This document shows positions 21,734-33,644 of a DNA stretch of 64,000 bases, piece by piece. Origin of the DNA: Trichosporon coremiiforme (lineage: Eukaryota; Basidiomycota; Tremellomycetes; Trichosporonales; Trichosporonaceae); assembly GCA_039545355.1 (NCBI GenBank), contig BCJJ01000010.1, forward strand, positions 257,085 to 321,084. The letters run 5' to 3'. Positions within the stretch are counted from its first letter, which is position 1; every line of letters begins with the position of its first letter. The notes beneath the pieces are model-generated. The model ran no database searches. It saw nothing but the letters and a program-made list of their open reading frames with translations, and had not been told where the DNA came from. A program made the position numbers and the translations under genes.

Positions 21734-23452
21734 CTAAATGTGCCACCTGAACGCCGGGTTCTTCCAATCGAGGTCCTGGATCTCCTTCGGCGACTTGCCC
21801 TCAAGGAACTGGTGCACGTCGACCTTGGAACGCCTCTTGTTGTCTGCCTTGAGATAGATGAGGAGGGCGATAGAGGTGAGGAGGATGGTCGCGTTGCCAG
21901 CAAGGTTGAGGCCGTTTCCGATGGGGTAGTTCGGGCCGTCGTGGGGCAGGAAGGACCAGGTGGAGATGAGACCGCCGATGTTTCCAATCATGACATTCCA
22001 GCCGATTGCGGTCGAACGCGCGCTGTCACTGAGCACGTTGACTGCCGCTTGCGCGTTGCACAGGCAACCGAAGGGGAAGGCGCCGCTGACGATGAGGAAG
22101 ACAGCGGCGTAACGCGCTTTCCCGTCTCCCGTGTCCGTCGCGAGGAACATGATATAGCCGATGATCGGGAGACAGGCTGAGATGATGAAGATCGGAAGAC
22201 GCTTGTTGATCTTCCAGCTGATGAAGGGGACGATGAGGTTGATTGCGAAGCCGACCATGTATGGCGGCACGGTCCACAGCTGTTTGCGGATAACTGATGC
22301 GTTCGGGTAGATGGTGGCGATGATGGTGGGGGTGAAGAACGCGATACCTTGCACAGTGATGTTGACGAACAGGAAGATCCAGGAAACGGCCATCGTGTTC
22401 GGGTTTACGATGCCCCTCATGAGCTTCGTCTTGTCGAGTTTCTCAGTGATCTCGGTGGTGGACACGTTCTCGCTCTTCACTCGGGCGATCGCGAGCGCCT
22501 TCTCCTCCGGAGACAACCACCGCGCGGTCGACGGGTGGTCCGTGATCGTGAAATAAGAGATGATAGCGAGACCCATGGTGATGATTCCCTCAACGAGGAA
22601 AAGCGACGGCCATCCGTGCAGGCTGCCGATCTTTAGGGTGACGAGACCAGACGCGAGCAGACCTCCAAACCCACCAGCGAGCGGAGCCATGGAGAAGTAG
22701 AGGGCGAGGCGGAAGACGAGCTCGGCCTTGCGGTACCATCGGGAGAGGTAGTAGGCCATGCCGGGGAGCACTCCGGCCTCAAAGACTCCGAGGAGGAAAC
22801 GAACGGCGATGGCGGCATGGAAGTTCTTAACGAAGGCTGTAGCAAGAGACATGAGCTAGTAGTCAGCATCGCAGACCTGGCATGGGCTGTAGAGGGGTGG
22901 TAAAGAGGAGTTTGGCGATTAAGATCCGCCACACTTCACGACAATAATGCCACAAACAACAACATCACTCGTCAACCTCTGCAAAAAACAACTTCTGCAC
23001 CCGAAATCAACACTTACGCCGAATCCAAAGCACAGGAAGGGAATCCAGATCTTCGGGCCGAAGTACTTGCACGCCACGTTCGAAGGAATTTCGAAGAAAA
23101 TGTAAGGGACGTAGAAGACCGTGAGGAGAATGTTGTAGTCATACCCCTTCATTTTAAGGTCTTTCTCGAGCCCAGCGATCTTCGCGTTGCCTATATTAGC
23201 CCTGTCGATGAAGCAAAACAGATAAAGGCATGCAACGGTGGGCACAACCCAAAGATCTATCTTGCGTAGAAGCTTTTTCTCGGCGACAGGGTCGAAGTGG
23301 AAGAGGACTTGGCCATTTTCGTCAGTGACGGCGTGACCGCGCTCTGCCAATTCGCTGAGATCCGCAGTGAGGGGCGAGCCCTTCTCGTTCTCGATCTGCA
23401 GGTCCTCGGCCTTGTAGTCGGGGGGCGAGCTGTCCACGGAGAGCTTAGACAT
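21734..23452 (-). CDS. MFS transporter, anion:cation symporter (Dal5/Tna1-like) family
   Basis: Two exons (23452-23018 and 22855-21734, intron 161 nt) encode 518 residues with about 12 hydrophobic helices. The pattern FCFIDRANIGNAKIAGL after the first helix and FLLGVFEAGVLPGMAYYLS in the central helices is typical of the fungal allantoate/nicotinate permease family, which imports organic anions with protons at the plasma membrane. The N-terminal 60 residues are soluble and acidic. The gene is divergent from the FAD monooxygenase across a 1-kb shared promoter. Together with salicylate decarboxylase two genes away, this suggests uptake of an aromatic or other carboxylate (inference). The specific substrate cannot be read from sequence. 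Confidence 0.93.
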
Positions 23453-23506
23453 GTTGAAGAGTGAACAGAAGATGGTGATGAGCGGCGAACCGGGTCAGGC
23501 GGTGGC

Positions 23507-23512
23507 TTTATA
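23507..23512 (-). promoter_or_regulatory. TATA box of the MFS transporter
   Basis: On the minus strand TATAAA lies about 55-60 bases upstream of the MFS start codon at 23452. Confidence 0.55.
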
Positions 23513-24111
23513 CTCCCTCCACCGGGAATTGCGAGTCTAGAGAGTTTACCGAAAGCTGGAGAAGGCGCGACGCGGCTCCGCAGACTCCACTTTGAGTCGG
23601 TCGCCTGAGGACCGGTCCATTGTCTGGTGGTCAGCTGTTTGGTGATGAAAGCGGGTATCAGCTGAGAACCTGGAATCAAAGGGGACATCTTCCATGACTC
23701 TGCGCCCGTTCTCGGTTACTGCCGTGTGCCCACCTGCCAGATCTGGAACAGCGGAGAGGGCGTCATCCGAGTGTCATCCGAGTGTTTTCTGGGTCTGAGC
23801 GCGTCCACATCTCGCATCCGCATCTCCACCTTCCCCGACCCGCTTCCCTGGCTCCCATGGTCTTGTTTCCCTGCTTGCCCTGGTTGCCCTCGCCTATGTC
23901 GTCTGGCGATTGGCCAAGGCACCGGCACCCCGGGTCTTGGCACCCCACCCTTAGGCGGCCCCGCTCTTCTCCTCATCGGCCCCAGAATTTCCAGGCATTT
24001 TCATGACTTCCAATACTTCAACAATGGAGCCCCCGGCGCCTTCGACATGTCTATCCTATCCGCTTGCTTGAGAGTCCGCAGAAGCACAGGTTTCACCTGC
24101 GTGGGGGTTCC

Positions 24112-24122
24112 CGGAAACGCCG
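24112..24122. promoter_or_regulatory. CGG-N5-CCG element, copy 1
   Basis: The sequence CGGAAACGCCG is an inverted CGG repeat with a 5-base spacer, the form of site bound by Zn2Cys6 dimers. It sits inside an exact 13-bp repeat (24110-24122), about 370 bases before the monooxygenase ATG. Confidence 0.5.
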
Positions 24123-24193
24123 TCCTTATATCGATGCATGGAATGTCGATAGCCCTGGCGGCAAACGCGATTTCCACGTGTGAGAACCCTGCC

Positions 24194-24204
24194 CGGAAAC
24201 GCCG
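24194..24204. promoter_or_regulatory. CGG-N5-CCG element, copy 2
   Basis: The second exact copy of CGGAAACGCCG lies within the 13-bp repeat at 24192-24204, 82 bases from copy 1, about eight helical turns, and so on roughly the same helix face. Confidence 0.5.
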
Positions 24205-24492
24205 GCTGTTATCTCAGTTGCCCGCGGCAACGGAGATCCCTCGGTGCTACCATTCCTGCCCACCATCGTCCGGCGTCTCGGCGATCCCGCGGCCCGGCCA
24301 TGGCTTGCCACCAGGGGCCGCGCTTTTTCCAAGCCATTTCCAGAGTTCCAAGACTTGTCACGAGATGTTATGACGCCGGATCATGTGTTCTGCGAAACAT
24401 CTGGGATTGCATAAAGTGACAGCGGGGTGAATCTTCAAGTCCCCATCAACCAGCACTCGAACACTCGAACTTCAACAACAGTCGACAACTCA

Positions 24493-25955
24493 ATGACAAT
24501 GGCTATCGACAACAAGAACCCCGAGTTCAAGCAGCTTCACGTCGCCAGTGAGTGAAACTTGGCCTACGGCGCCACTCCACAGTCATTCGCCACTGTTGGA
24601 TCTGCGCTTTAGTGCGACGCTAACGGGCAGTCGTCGGTGGCGGACTTGGCGGAATGGCTGCTGCTCTCGCCCTTCGCCGCGCGGGCCACAAGGTCTCCAT
24701 CTTCGAGCGCCGCGACTTCAAGGTCGAGGTCGGTGCTTCGATCTCGTGCGCTGCCAACGGTGGCAAGTGGCTCCGCGAGTGGGGTGTCGACCCTGCCCGC
24801 GGCCGACCGGTGGAGCTCATGAAGCTTGTCATGCGCGACTGGGAGACTGGAGAGATCCTCAACCTCTACGACCTTCACGAGTACGAGAAGACCTGGGGAA
24901 TCCCCTACTACATGTTCCACCGTGTGGACATGCACGAGATGCTCCTCGAGGCCGCTACCTCGCCTGAGGGACCGGGAGAGCCCGCTTCCGTTGTCGTCGA
25001 CCACATCGCCAAGCGCTGCGACCCTGAGGCTGGTATTGTCGAGTTCGAGAACGGTGAGATCATCAAGGCCGACCTCGTTATCGGCTCCGATGGTATCCGC
25101 TCCATCCTCCGCCGCGAGATCGGCGTCATCCCCCAGACCCACTCGGCCAACCAGACCTGCTACCGCTGCAACGTTCGCAAGGAGGACCTCGAGAAGTTCG
25201 GCCTCATGCCGGACGCGACCGACCCCGCTATCCAGTTCTGGGGTGGCTTCGAGAAGGGTGACATCAACCGCTATTACAAGATCGTCATGTCCCCCTGCTC
25301 TGGCGGTGACGTTGTTTCCTTCTACTGCTTCATGCCGACCGAGATGACGAACCACACCCAGGAGGGCTTTGTGTTCGCCGAGGTCCCCGTCTCGGACATC
25401 ATGGCCGGCGACTACAAGCGCCTCGACCCCACCGCCCAGAAGCTCATCGAGCACTCGATCGAGCGCATGCCCTGGCGTCTCTACGTCCACCAGCCCTACC
25501 CGACCTGGCACAAGGGACGTGTCTGCCTGCTCGGCGACGCCGCGCACCCCATGATGCCCCACCAGTCGCAGGGAGCGTGCACTGCCCTCGAGGACGCCGC
25601 CGCTCTTGGCATCATCTTCTCCAAGGACTACGGCTTCACGAACAACGTCCAGGCCGGTCTCGACTTCTACGAGCACATCCGTAAGCCTCGCGCTACCCGC
25701 GTCCAGGCCGCCTCCGCCCGCGCCACCGAGAACCTCAACGAGCGCATCGGCTTCACCTCCCTCTCTGCCCCTGACGCCGCCCTCGCCGCCAAGAAGGGAT
25801 ACCTCACCGTCAACGAGATGAACGAGTACGACATGAGGGCTCACATCGCCTCCGAGGCTGGCAACTACGGAAACCTCTTCAGCGCCTCCCCCAAGAACTC
25901 CCAGGCTGCCAAGCTCACCGCCGAGGCTGCCGTCCCGGCTACCGCTACCGCCTAA
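24493..25955 (+). CDS. FAD-dependent aromatic monooxygenase (salicylate hydroxylase type)
   Basis: Two exons (24493-24547 and 24631-25955) give 459 residues. The intron interrupts the flavin-binding loop at residue 19. The Rossmann motif GGGLGG (residues 21-26) is followed by the ALALRRAGHKVSIFERR strand. The DG motif is at residues 170-173 (GSDG), and the GD motif GDAAHPMMPHQSQGACTALE starts at residue 320. These are the three hallmarks of group A flavoprotein hydroxylases, which use NAD(P)H and oxygen on aromatic rings. The best-known relatives convert salicylate to catechol or 6-hydroxynicotinate to 2,5-dihydroxypyridine. The neighbouring salicylate decarboxylase favours a salicylate or phenolic-acid substrate, but this is inference. 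A second in-frame ATG lies two codons after the first. The C-terminus is Ala/Thr-rich without a clear PTS1 signal. Confidence 0.92.
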
Positions 25956-26425
25956 TCGCCCCCATAGCATTGCATAAAAGTTCGCCATTGTCATAGTATG
26001 GAAGAAGTCTCAGTAGCCTCTCCTGAATGTATTTTCGGTTTTCACGTTCACTCCAAAGTTGCATCACTGACATGATGCTTGGATGTTCGGAGCTTCTCTG
26101 CTTCATTCCTTCAACGATGTCTCATGACTAGCAGTGTGGAGCGCACCGATGCGGCACCTTTGAGTTTGGTGATTGACCGGACCTTGGATACATGGCGGAT
26201 ACGCTCCACACGCCTCACTCATTCGGTTCTGGACTCTCGATGACCGAAACCGGGTCCAACTTGGAACGGACCTCCAGGTACCTCGTGCCGAGATAAGCAT
26301 GTCACGTATGTCACTCATGCATCCATATGTAGACACGTGTGCGTCTCGTGTCGAACCGAAGTCTGGCGCACACGAGTGTCGCATGCATAGCACCCACTTG
26401 CGCGAGCTCTAGCAATCGGCACGCT

Positions 26426-26436
26426 CGGCAACGCCG
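26426..26436. promoter_or_regulatory. CGG-N5-CCG element, copy 3
   Basis: CGGCAACGCCG differs from the two copies in the divergent promoter by one spacer base. It lies 580 bases upstream of the decarboxylase ATG. Confidence 0.45.
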
Positions 26437-26818
26437 GGAAGACTGAGGGGCCGGGGACTCGGCGGCTCGGCAACTTTTCGGATCATGTTATCAATGGCCC
26501 AGGAGTGAGGATTCCACGCACGGCCTCGTGCGAGCCCCATAGCCTATAGCCGCTGCATTCCTGCATTCCTTGCAGTCAGTGCCCACCCTCGGAGCTCCCG
26601 CTGCGCCACTGCACGGCAGCTGACCGTGGTAACGACGAGGTACCCGGGGGCTTGCCGCACATGACAAGGCCGCGGTAAAGGCGGGCATCCTGGGAGCCGA
26701 TATGTGGGCATCGGAGCTCCCGCGGGATCCCCATCAGGTACCCGGTTGGCGGGCCTGGCGACCTGGCGGGGTCCACCCCGTACAACCTGTACACCCAACT
26801 GATTTCGAATCGCGGTGA

Positions 26819-28072
<1,254 letters not shown>

Positions 28073-29137
28073 GCAGAGTAGAAGCGGTGATTCCACAGCA
28101 TTCGCACGCATAAAACTAGCACCACCAATTTGTAGCTTTTGGTTCATGAACATCTATACCCAGTCATCCATCATCTGCTGCATCTTAGCACTGACCCGAT
28201 ATGTCTCGGAGAGCTGCATGCCTGATATCCGCATTGTCTGTGTTGCCTGGCCGGTGCCGGAGCACCGCTGGTCGACGGACGAGAGAGCGTCGTGCTTGCG
28301 GACGTGTGCCTGCCAGCCGCAAACAGGATGTCCGAACTGTGTGCGGTGTGGCCCCCTTGCAAACAATGTTTCCAAACTCCAGTCTGGGTCAGCCCGGATC
28401 TTTTAGTCATCGTGATATGGTGAGCGTACTTGGCTGCGTCATTGGCGTCTGAATCGGCAACCTCACGAGCGGGGAGCCGAGATAGTCTCATATAGCCTCA
28501 TACCGCTCTTTATCACATGACCCCGCGGCGTTCCCCACGTCTTTTAGTGGGCAGACTCTTGAAGTCGGTTGTGCCGTGGGAATGCCGCGGGAAGAGCGGG
28601 AAGAGCCCTCTTCTTGGTCAGGGAGATACCGGAGCTTGGCCAGGCGCCCCGCAACGGCGCCGAGCGACAGCAGACGCGCAGAGGAATGCATGCGGTCGGT
28701 ACTCACCTGGTATTCACCGGGGGAACGGCGAAGAGCCGAGGCTCCACTAGTTATGCACCGGGCTGTCGCGCCTCGCCGATCCTGCATACGACATACGACA
28801 GGGAGCGACGTCGGTTGATTACTGGAACGGCTCTTGCTCAAGTGAACAGGCGGACTTGCCCACCAGACGACCCGGCCACCAGGCCGTATCTGTACAACCG
28901 CCATGCCCTGCGCCACTCGCTCGTCGACGCCCAGACCGCCCTGACCCCACCCTCCCTTCTCTGGCCCCCCTCATTCTCCTCGCTACGCTCTCGTTTCTAG
29001 TCGCAGCAATAGCGCAGGGTGTTCCAAGCCTCAGCCCCGCCAAGGCACGAGCTATCAGCGAGCGACCACCACGGCTGAACTATCGCACTATCATCTGACT
29101 TTCAACCAACGTCACCATCGCAACAATCACCACGACC
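28073..29137. promoter_or_regulatory. Upstream region of the zinc-cluster regulator
   Basis: No gene was found. It contains another CGG-N5-CCG (28566-28576, spacer TTGTG), which may be chance in GC-rich DNA. The last 40 bases are a typical CA-rich leader. Confidence 0.5.
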
Positions 29138-31409
29138 ATGGAACTCGACGATCTCGACGATCTCCTCGGCCCACGGCAGATGCGCAACTGCCTGCCGTGC
29201 AAGCAGCGCAAGATCAAGTGTGAGCTGACCGGATAAATCGATCAGCGTGCTGACGCCAGGCGACCGCAAGATCCCATGTGCGTATCCGACAACACGATGA
29301 GGAAGTCATTCAACTAACGACCAGGTGGACCATGCGCGCTGCGCAAGGACGTGAAGAGCTGCTCGCCGGAGCTGTCGAAGCTGAAGGACATGGCGTCGCG
29401 CGACCTCGGAGGCCTATCGGGGCTGGGTGACCGGAGTGTGATGGCTAGCGAGTTTCAGGTACTCGTGAAGCGCGTCAAGAGTCTGCAGGAAAAGGTCGCC
29501 GAGCTCGAGAGCACAGTGAAGGCGGGTGGGGCGCGCTCAGCCGCCGGGACGCGGGAGCACACGCCCCCGCTCGGGTTGTCGCCGAAGGCAGCGACGGTGA
29601 CATCGCGTCGGCACCAGGGCGAGGACGAGATGGTGTTTGCGCTCGAGGACTTCCAAATGTCGCACCGAATCAATGCGATGCGCAACATCGAGTCTCCCGG
29701 CGGTCCCGAAGCCAGTCGCGAGCGCGACACGATGAGCACCGTGACAGCAGACCATCCCATGGCCTTTCTCGTCCCGCAGGGGTGCGACTACCTCGCAAAA
29801 GCAATGCAGGCGCTGCCGGACGAGCAGACGTGCCAGTTCCTCGTGCAGCAGTACTTCGACCATGTCGAGTGGTTCCAGCGCTGTCTGCACTATCCGACCT
29901 TCATGCGTCAGTGCCGCCAGCTGTGGGCGCGCGAGGCGCCCCTCGACCCCGACTTTGTCTGCACGTACCTCATGGTCGTGTGCCTTGGCCTCCGGACTGT
30001 GGTCGATACGCTGCCGGGCATGACGAACGCGCTCGGGCTCGCCGACAACCTCTACCACGTTGCCGAGGGCGTGCTCTGGATGTCCCGCTTCCTGCACCGG
30101 CAGACGTTCGAAAGCCTCCAGGCCATCTCCCTCATGACGGTGTACGGCTTCGGGCTTGAGGATGGGGCAGACGCGACGTGGGCGCTCTGTGGAAGCGCGG
30201 TCAAGATCGCACAGAACCTGGGATTGAACCGCCTCGAGGCCGAGGCGCCGGGCAAGGTCTGGTCGCCCCTCTGGCGCTCGCGCCTCCGCCGCGAGCTGGG
30301 CAGGAGACTGTGGTGGACCTTCGTCGCGCTCGACTGGTCCAACGCCATCGCACACGGAAGCACGTACCAGGTTGTGCCGATGCAGAACCTCTCCGCGCTG
30401 CCGAGCAACCTGCGCGATGACCAGCTCGAGGACGACGGGGCCGTCGCGGAGCCGATGTCGGTCTACACTGTAAGTTCACCCGAGCTGCTTGCACTGACAT
30501 AAGCCTATCTCGATGCAGATTTTCCGCTTCAAGTTTGTCAAGCTCTACCGCGAGATCGTCGACCACATGATGCAGCACACGACGCCGTCGTACTCGTTCA
30601 TTCTGCGGATGGACGACTCGATTATCGAGCTGGCGTCCTCTCTGCCCCGGCACTTTGAGGACCCGACAGAACTCGCAGATGGCGTCGACCCTGCGCTGCT
30701 CGTCGACTCCGTTTTCCTCAACATGCAGGCGAACATCCGTCTTCTGCGGCTACACCGCCCCTTCTTCCTGCGCGGCTACCAGGATCCCCGCTATGAGCGC
30801 TCGAAATCTCGCTGTGTTGAGGCGTCCCGCCTCGTCCTGGGACTCGTCGATGTCGCACGCAGGCGTGCGCCGAACCTGCTCTCGTTCTGGATCGTACTCT
30901 TCTTCGCCTTCTCGGCGGCGGTGCCGGTTTGCATTGATCTCTTCTTCGACCCCGCGCCCGACAAGCGCGCTGCCGTCGAGCAGATCCTAAACACGTTCCG
31001 GGAGCACGCGTCCATCTCGTCTGCTGCCCGCAACTCCGTCTTTGTGCTGGAGCGCCTGCTCGAGCTCGAGAAGCAAATCCGTGAGGACGACTCGCCGCGT
31101 GACGGCGCCGGACCCTCTAAGAAGAGGAGGTTGAGCGGACACAGCGGCCCATCGAGGAAGCACGCGGAAGTGTTGAGGAACAGCATCAGGAGCATTCTCG
31201 AAAACGCGGCGTTCTCCCAGCACCAAAGCTCTATCCCTATACTGCCACAGCCGACTGCGCCGAGCGAGAGTGCACCCAGCGAAGGAAGCTTCCCACTCGC
31301 GCTCACGCCGACGTTGGCGCTCGACGATATCTGGCCCACGAACTCGAGCTTCGACACGCTGGACACACTCTGGGTCCAGAGCGAGGGCATGACCTGGCCA
31401 GCTCTCTAG
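29138..31409 (+). CDS. Zn2Cys6 fungal transcription factor
   Basis: Four exons (29138-29219, 29260-29277, 29325-30469, 30519-31409) give 711 residues. The binuclear zinc cluster is Cys18, Cys21, Cys28, Cys34, Cys37 and Cys46, spacing 2-6-5-2-8, preceded by an acidic N-terminus. An 18-nt second exon encodes the loop between the third and fourth Cys. A heptad region at about residues 76-97 (VKRVKSLQEKVAELES) should dimerise the protein. Residues about 165-420 read as the fungal-specific transcription factor domain (DHVEWFQRCLHYPTF, then GRRLWWTFVALDW). The C-terminus has a basic KKRR patch and an acidic/hydrophobic tail that may activate. It is nuclear. Its position next to aromatic-acid genes suggests that it regulates them (inference). 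Confidence 0.93.
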
Positions 31410-32060
31410 CTTCGTAGATCATCTTCTTTGCGCCCTCCGACTCACGCCTGTCGTTGATCGTTGATCATTGCTCCCGAGACGTGAGCGATGCGACACGAGG
31501 GGCGAGATAGCATCCGTACTTGTCTCACCACATCCGTTGTATGTAAACTATATTCCACCTTGGTGGGCCCCGCCGGCAGAGGACGGTCCGGCTACTCTGT
31601 GCCCCTACTCCTTCATTTAGAACAAAAGACGCCGCAGGGGGCTCACGTAGTGCGCAAACCCGTGGACGTGGGGGTACGCAAACCCGAGCACCAGTGTTGC
31701 CCCGGTTCCCCGGATCAACGGGGTGGAGGAGATCCAGCAGGGTGCAGCGCGGTGGCACCGCGATGTCTCCGTGTGGTGGGCAAGAGCTAAGCGCTGAGCG
31801 AGTGAAACGATCGTAACGAGAGGGAGAGGGGGCCATTGAGGGGCCCAGCAATTTCCCGCTGGTAACCACAGATTGCTCAGGACTCTGCTCGCGTTGCTCG
31901 ATCGCGCAGTCGCGTAGGAGTTGGTCTGAGCGCTATGCCCGCTCTCCGTCCAGACTGGCCAGGCGGTACCGAGCTTTAGGGAGGTATTGTGTCAGTCTGG
32001 TATGCCAGTTGCTCCGTGGGGCCGCATTCCTTAATTAAGACACCAGACCAGACGTACATG

Positions 32061-32092
<32 letters not shown>

Positions 32093-33644
32093 TTCAGGCG
32101 GGGGCCGAGTGCATTGTCGTAGGTGTGTTGTTCCGCTGATCCACGGAGGACGGAGCAGGGCTAGCAAACGCCCTTGGACCACGGCCAGCATACCGCTCGT
32201 TCGGCTTGCACTGCGCATGTCCAGGAGAATGCCAGGAGAGACAGGCGGAGGGCGCGGGGTAGGGAGTAGGCAGGCAGGGAGCAAGGGACAGACGGCTCGT
32301 CGCATCCGAGTCGGGAAAACTGCGCACGGCGCGCGGCGACTTGTGCACACGCTGAGTGGGCGATCTGGCCTGGATGCCTCGTTACGGCACCCCCCCCCCC
32401 AATGCTGCCAGGCCCGGCGAACTGTATCTCCGTCCAGTACGATGCTTCACCGTGTGCCCGTACGACCCATACTGTGAGCTGCCATGCCAGCACTCAAGGA
32501 GCGCATAACGGTGCAGTGTAAGTCCGGCACGGTGGTGCGGCGTAATCGTACGGACGGCGGAAGTGGCCGAGAGCCTGAGAGTGAGGGGTGCACGTGAACG
32601 CGCAATGGACGGAAAAAGACACCCACCGCGTGAGCTGCCCTTCTTGGCTCCCTCGCCGCCCTGCTGGTCCCCGGCTGACTACGGCTGACGGCGGCAGTTG
32701 CTGAGGATATCGAAATCCTAGGAATTCCTTGGAGGCTAACTATAGCCCACCCCAACTAAACCAGGTCATGTGGGATAGCCACTCGGGGCCTTATCTCTGC
32801 TTCCCACTACTCTGTCGTGCCGTCAGCGTTACGCTGGCACCAAGGTACATGCGAGGTACATTGGATAGGTGTCTGTCTGGGTGTGGAAGCAGCGGATAAT
32901 TGCGGTCTTTGAGGTGAGGGCAGCATGAGGGTTCTCTGTGGAGCATGTCAGGGGCACATGGGCACCTGAGCCCTTCTGCGCCGCAGGATTGGTCCAGGGC
33001 CAAAATTTCGCTGAGCCAGCGCCGGTCGCTTGACCACCTGCCTGCAGATCCACTAGAGTAGTCGCCGCTGGCCCTGTCCTCCGCCGCCCAAGCCGAGGCA
33101 TCGGCCGTGGCGCTCACCACTGACCGTTTGCTGGACCACTCTGTGCTCAAGTAAAATTCAGGCTCACTCAGGAATGCAGGGCAGGACAGGGACCGGCGTG
33201 GGGTCCACTCCAAGCTGGACAGTTCGTAGATCCGTGGCGAGCTCTGACTCAGACCAGATTCACCTTCTAGGCGCTGGCTCAGCGGCTCAGCGGCGGCATC
33301 GCGGGCTTACGTCTGTCGGCAAAACTTCACCCACCTGGCACAAGACCGCTAGACAGCTGCCGCTAGCGCGGCTTTGGGTCGGTCGAGCCCCGCGCTCGCC
33401 CAAACCGATACGAGCCCTTCGAGTAGGACCCAAACCAACAAAAGTAGTGCGAGCATCCCTACTCCTCTCCCCACTCAACTCTCTTTTCACCACCCACCCT
33501 CGTCCACCTCAGACGACAGAGGACAGATACGGCTCACCCTAGCCCGTCTCCTCATCTCGACACACTAGTCGGCACGCCTTCCGACCTCCGACCCTCACTT
33601 CTTTCATTCTCTTTCACTGACACATCTGCGGACACTCCAACAAC
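31410..33644. other. Long intergenic region with simple repeats
   Basis: 2.2 kb without a supported gene. It contains a GA microsatellite, an 11-C homopolymer (32390-32400) and, near the end, a pyrimidine-rich leader for the permease gene. Open frames of 100-160 codons appear on both strands but lack start context, domains or splice patterns. Confidence 0.55.
32066..32092. repeat. GA dinucleotide microsatellite
   Basis: About 13 uninterrupted GA units. It is non-coding. Confidence 0.9.

Larger units (their letters stand above)
23453..24492. promoter_or_regulatory. Shared divergent promoter of transporter and monooxygenase
   Basis: A 1040-base region without coding potential between two divergent catabolic genes. 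It contains a tandem 11-bp repeat (GTGTCATCCGA type, about 23763-23784) and two exact 13-bp repeats holding CGG-N5-CCG, listed separately. Confidence 0.7.

Noticed and set aside
24609..25994. 461-codon minus-strand frame opposite the FAD monooxygenase
   Set aside because: The plus strand has all three flavoprotein motifs; the opposite frame is low-complexity Val/Leu/Gly/Asp text typical of antisense to GC3-biased genes.
28566..28576. Fourth CGG-N5-CCG upstream of the zinc-cluster gene as a regulon site
   Set aside because: The spacer (TTGTG) differs from the three related copies and such a loose pattern is expected by chance about once per 2 kb, so it was not counted as evidence.
32390..32400. 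Run of 11 C as a functional element
   Set aside because: A homopolymer in a non-coding region is most simply a slippage tract or sequencing limit.
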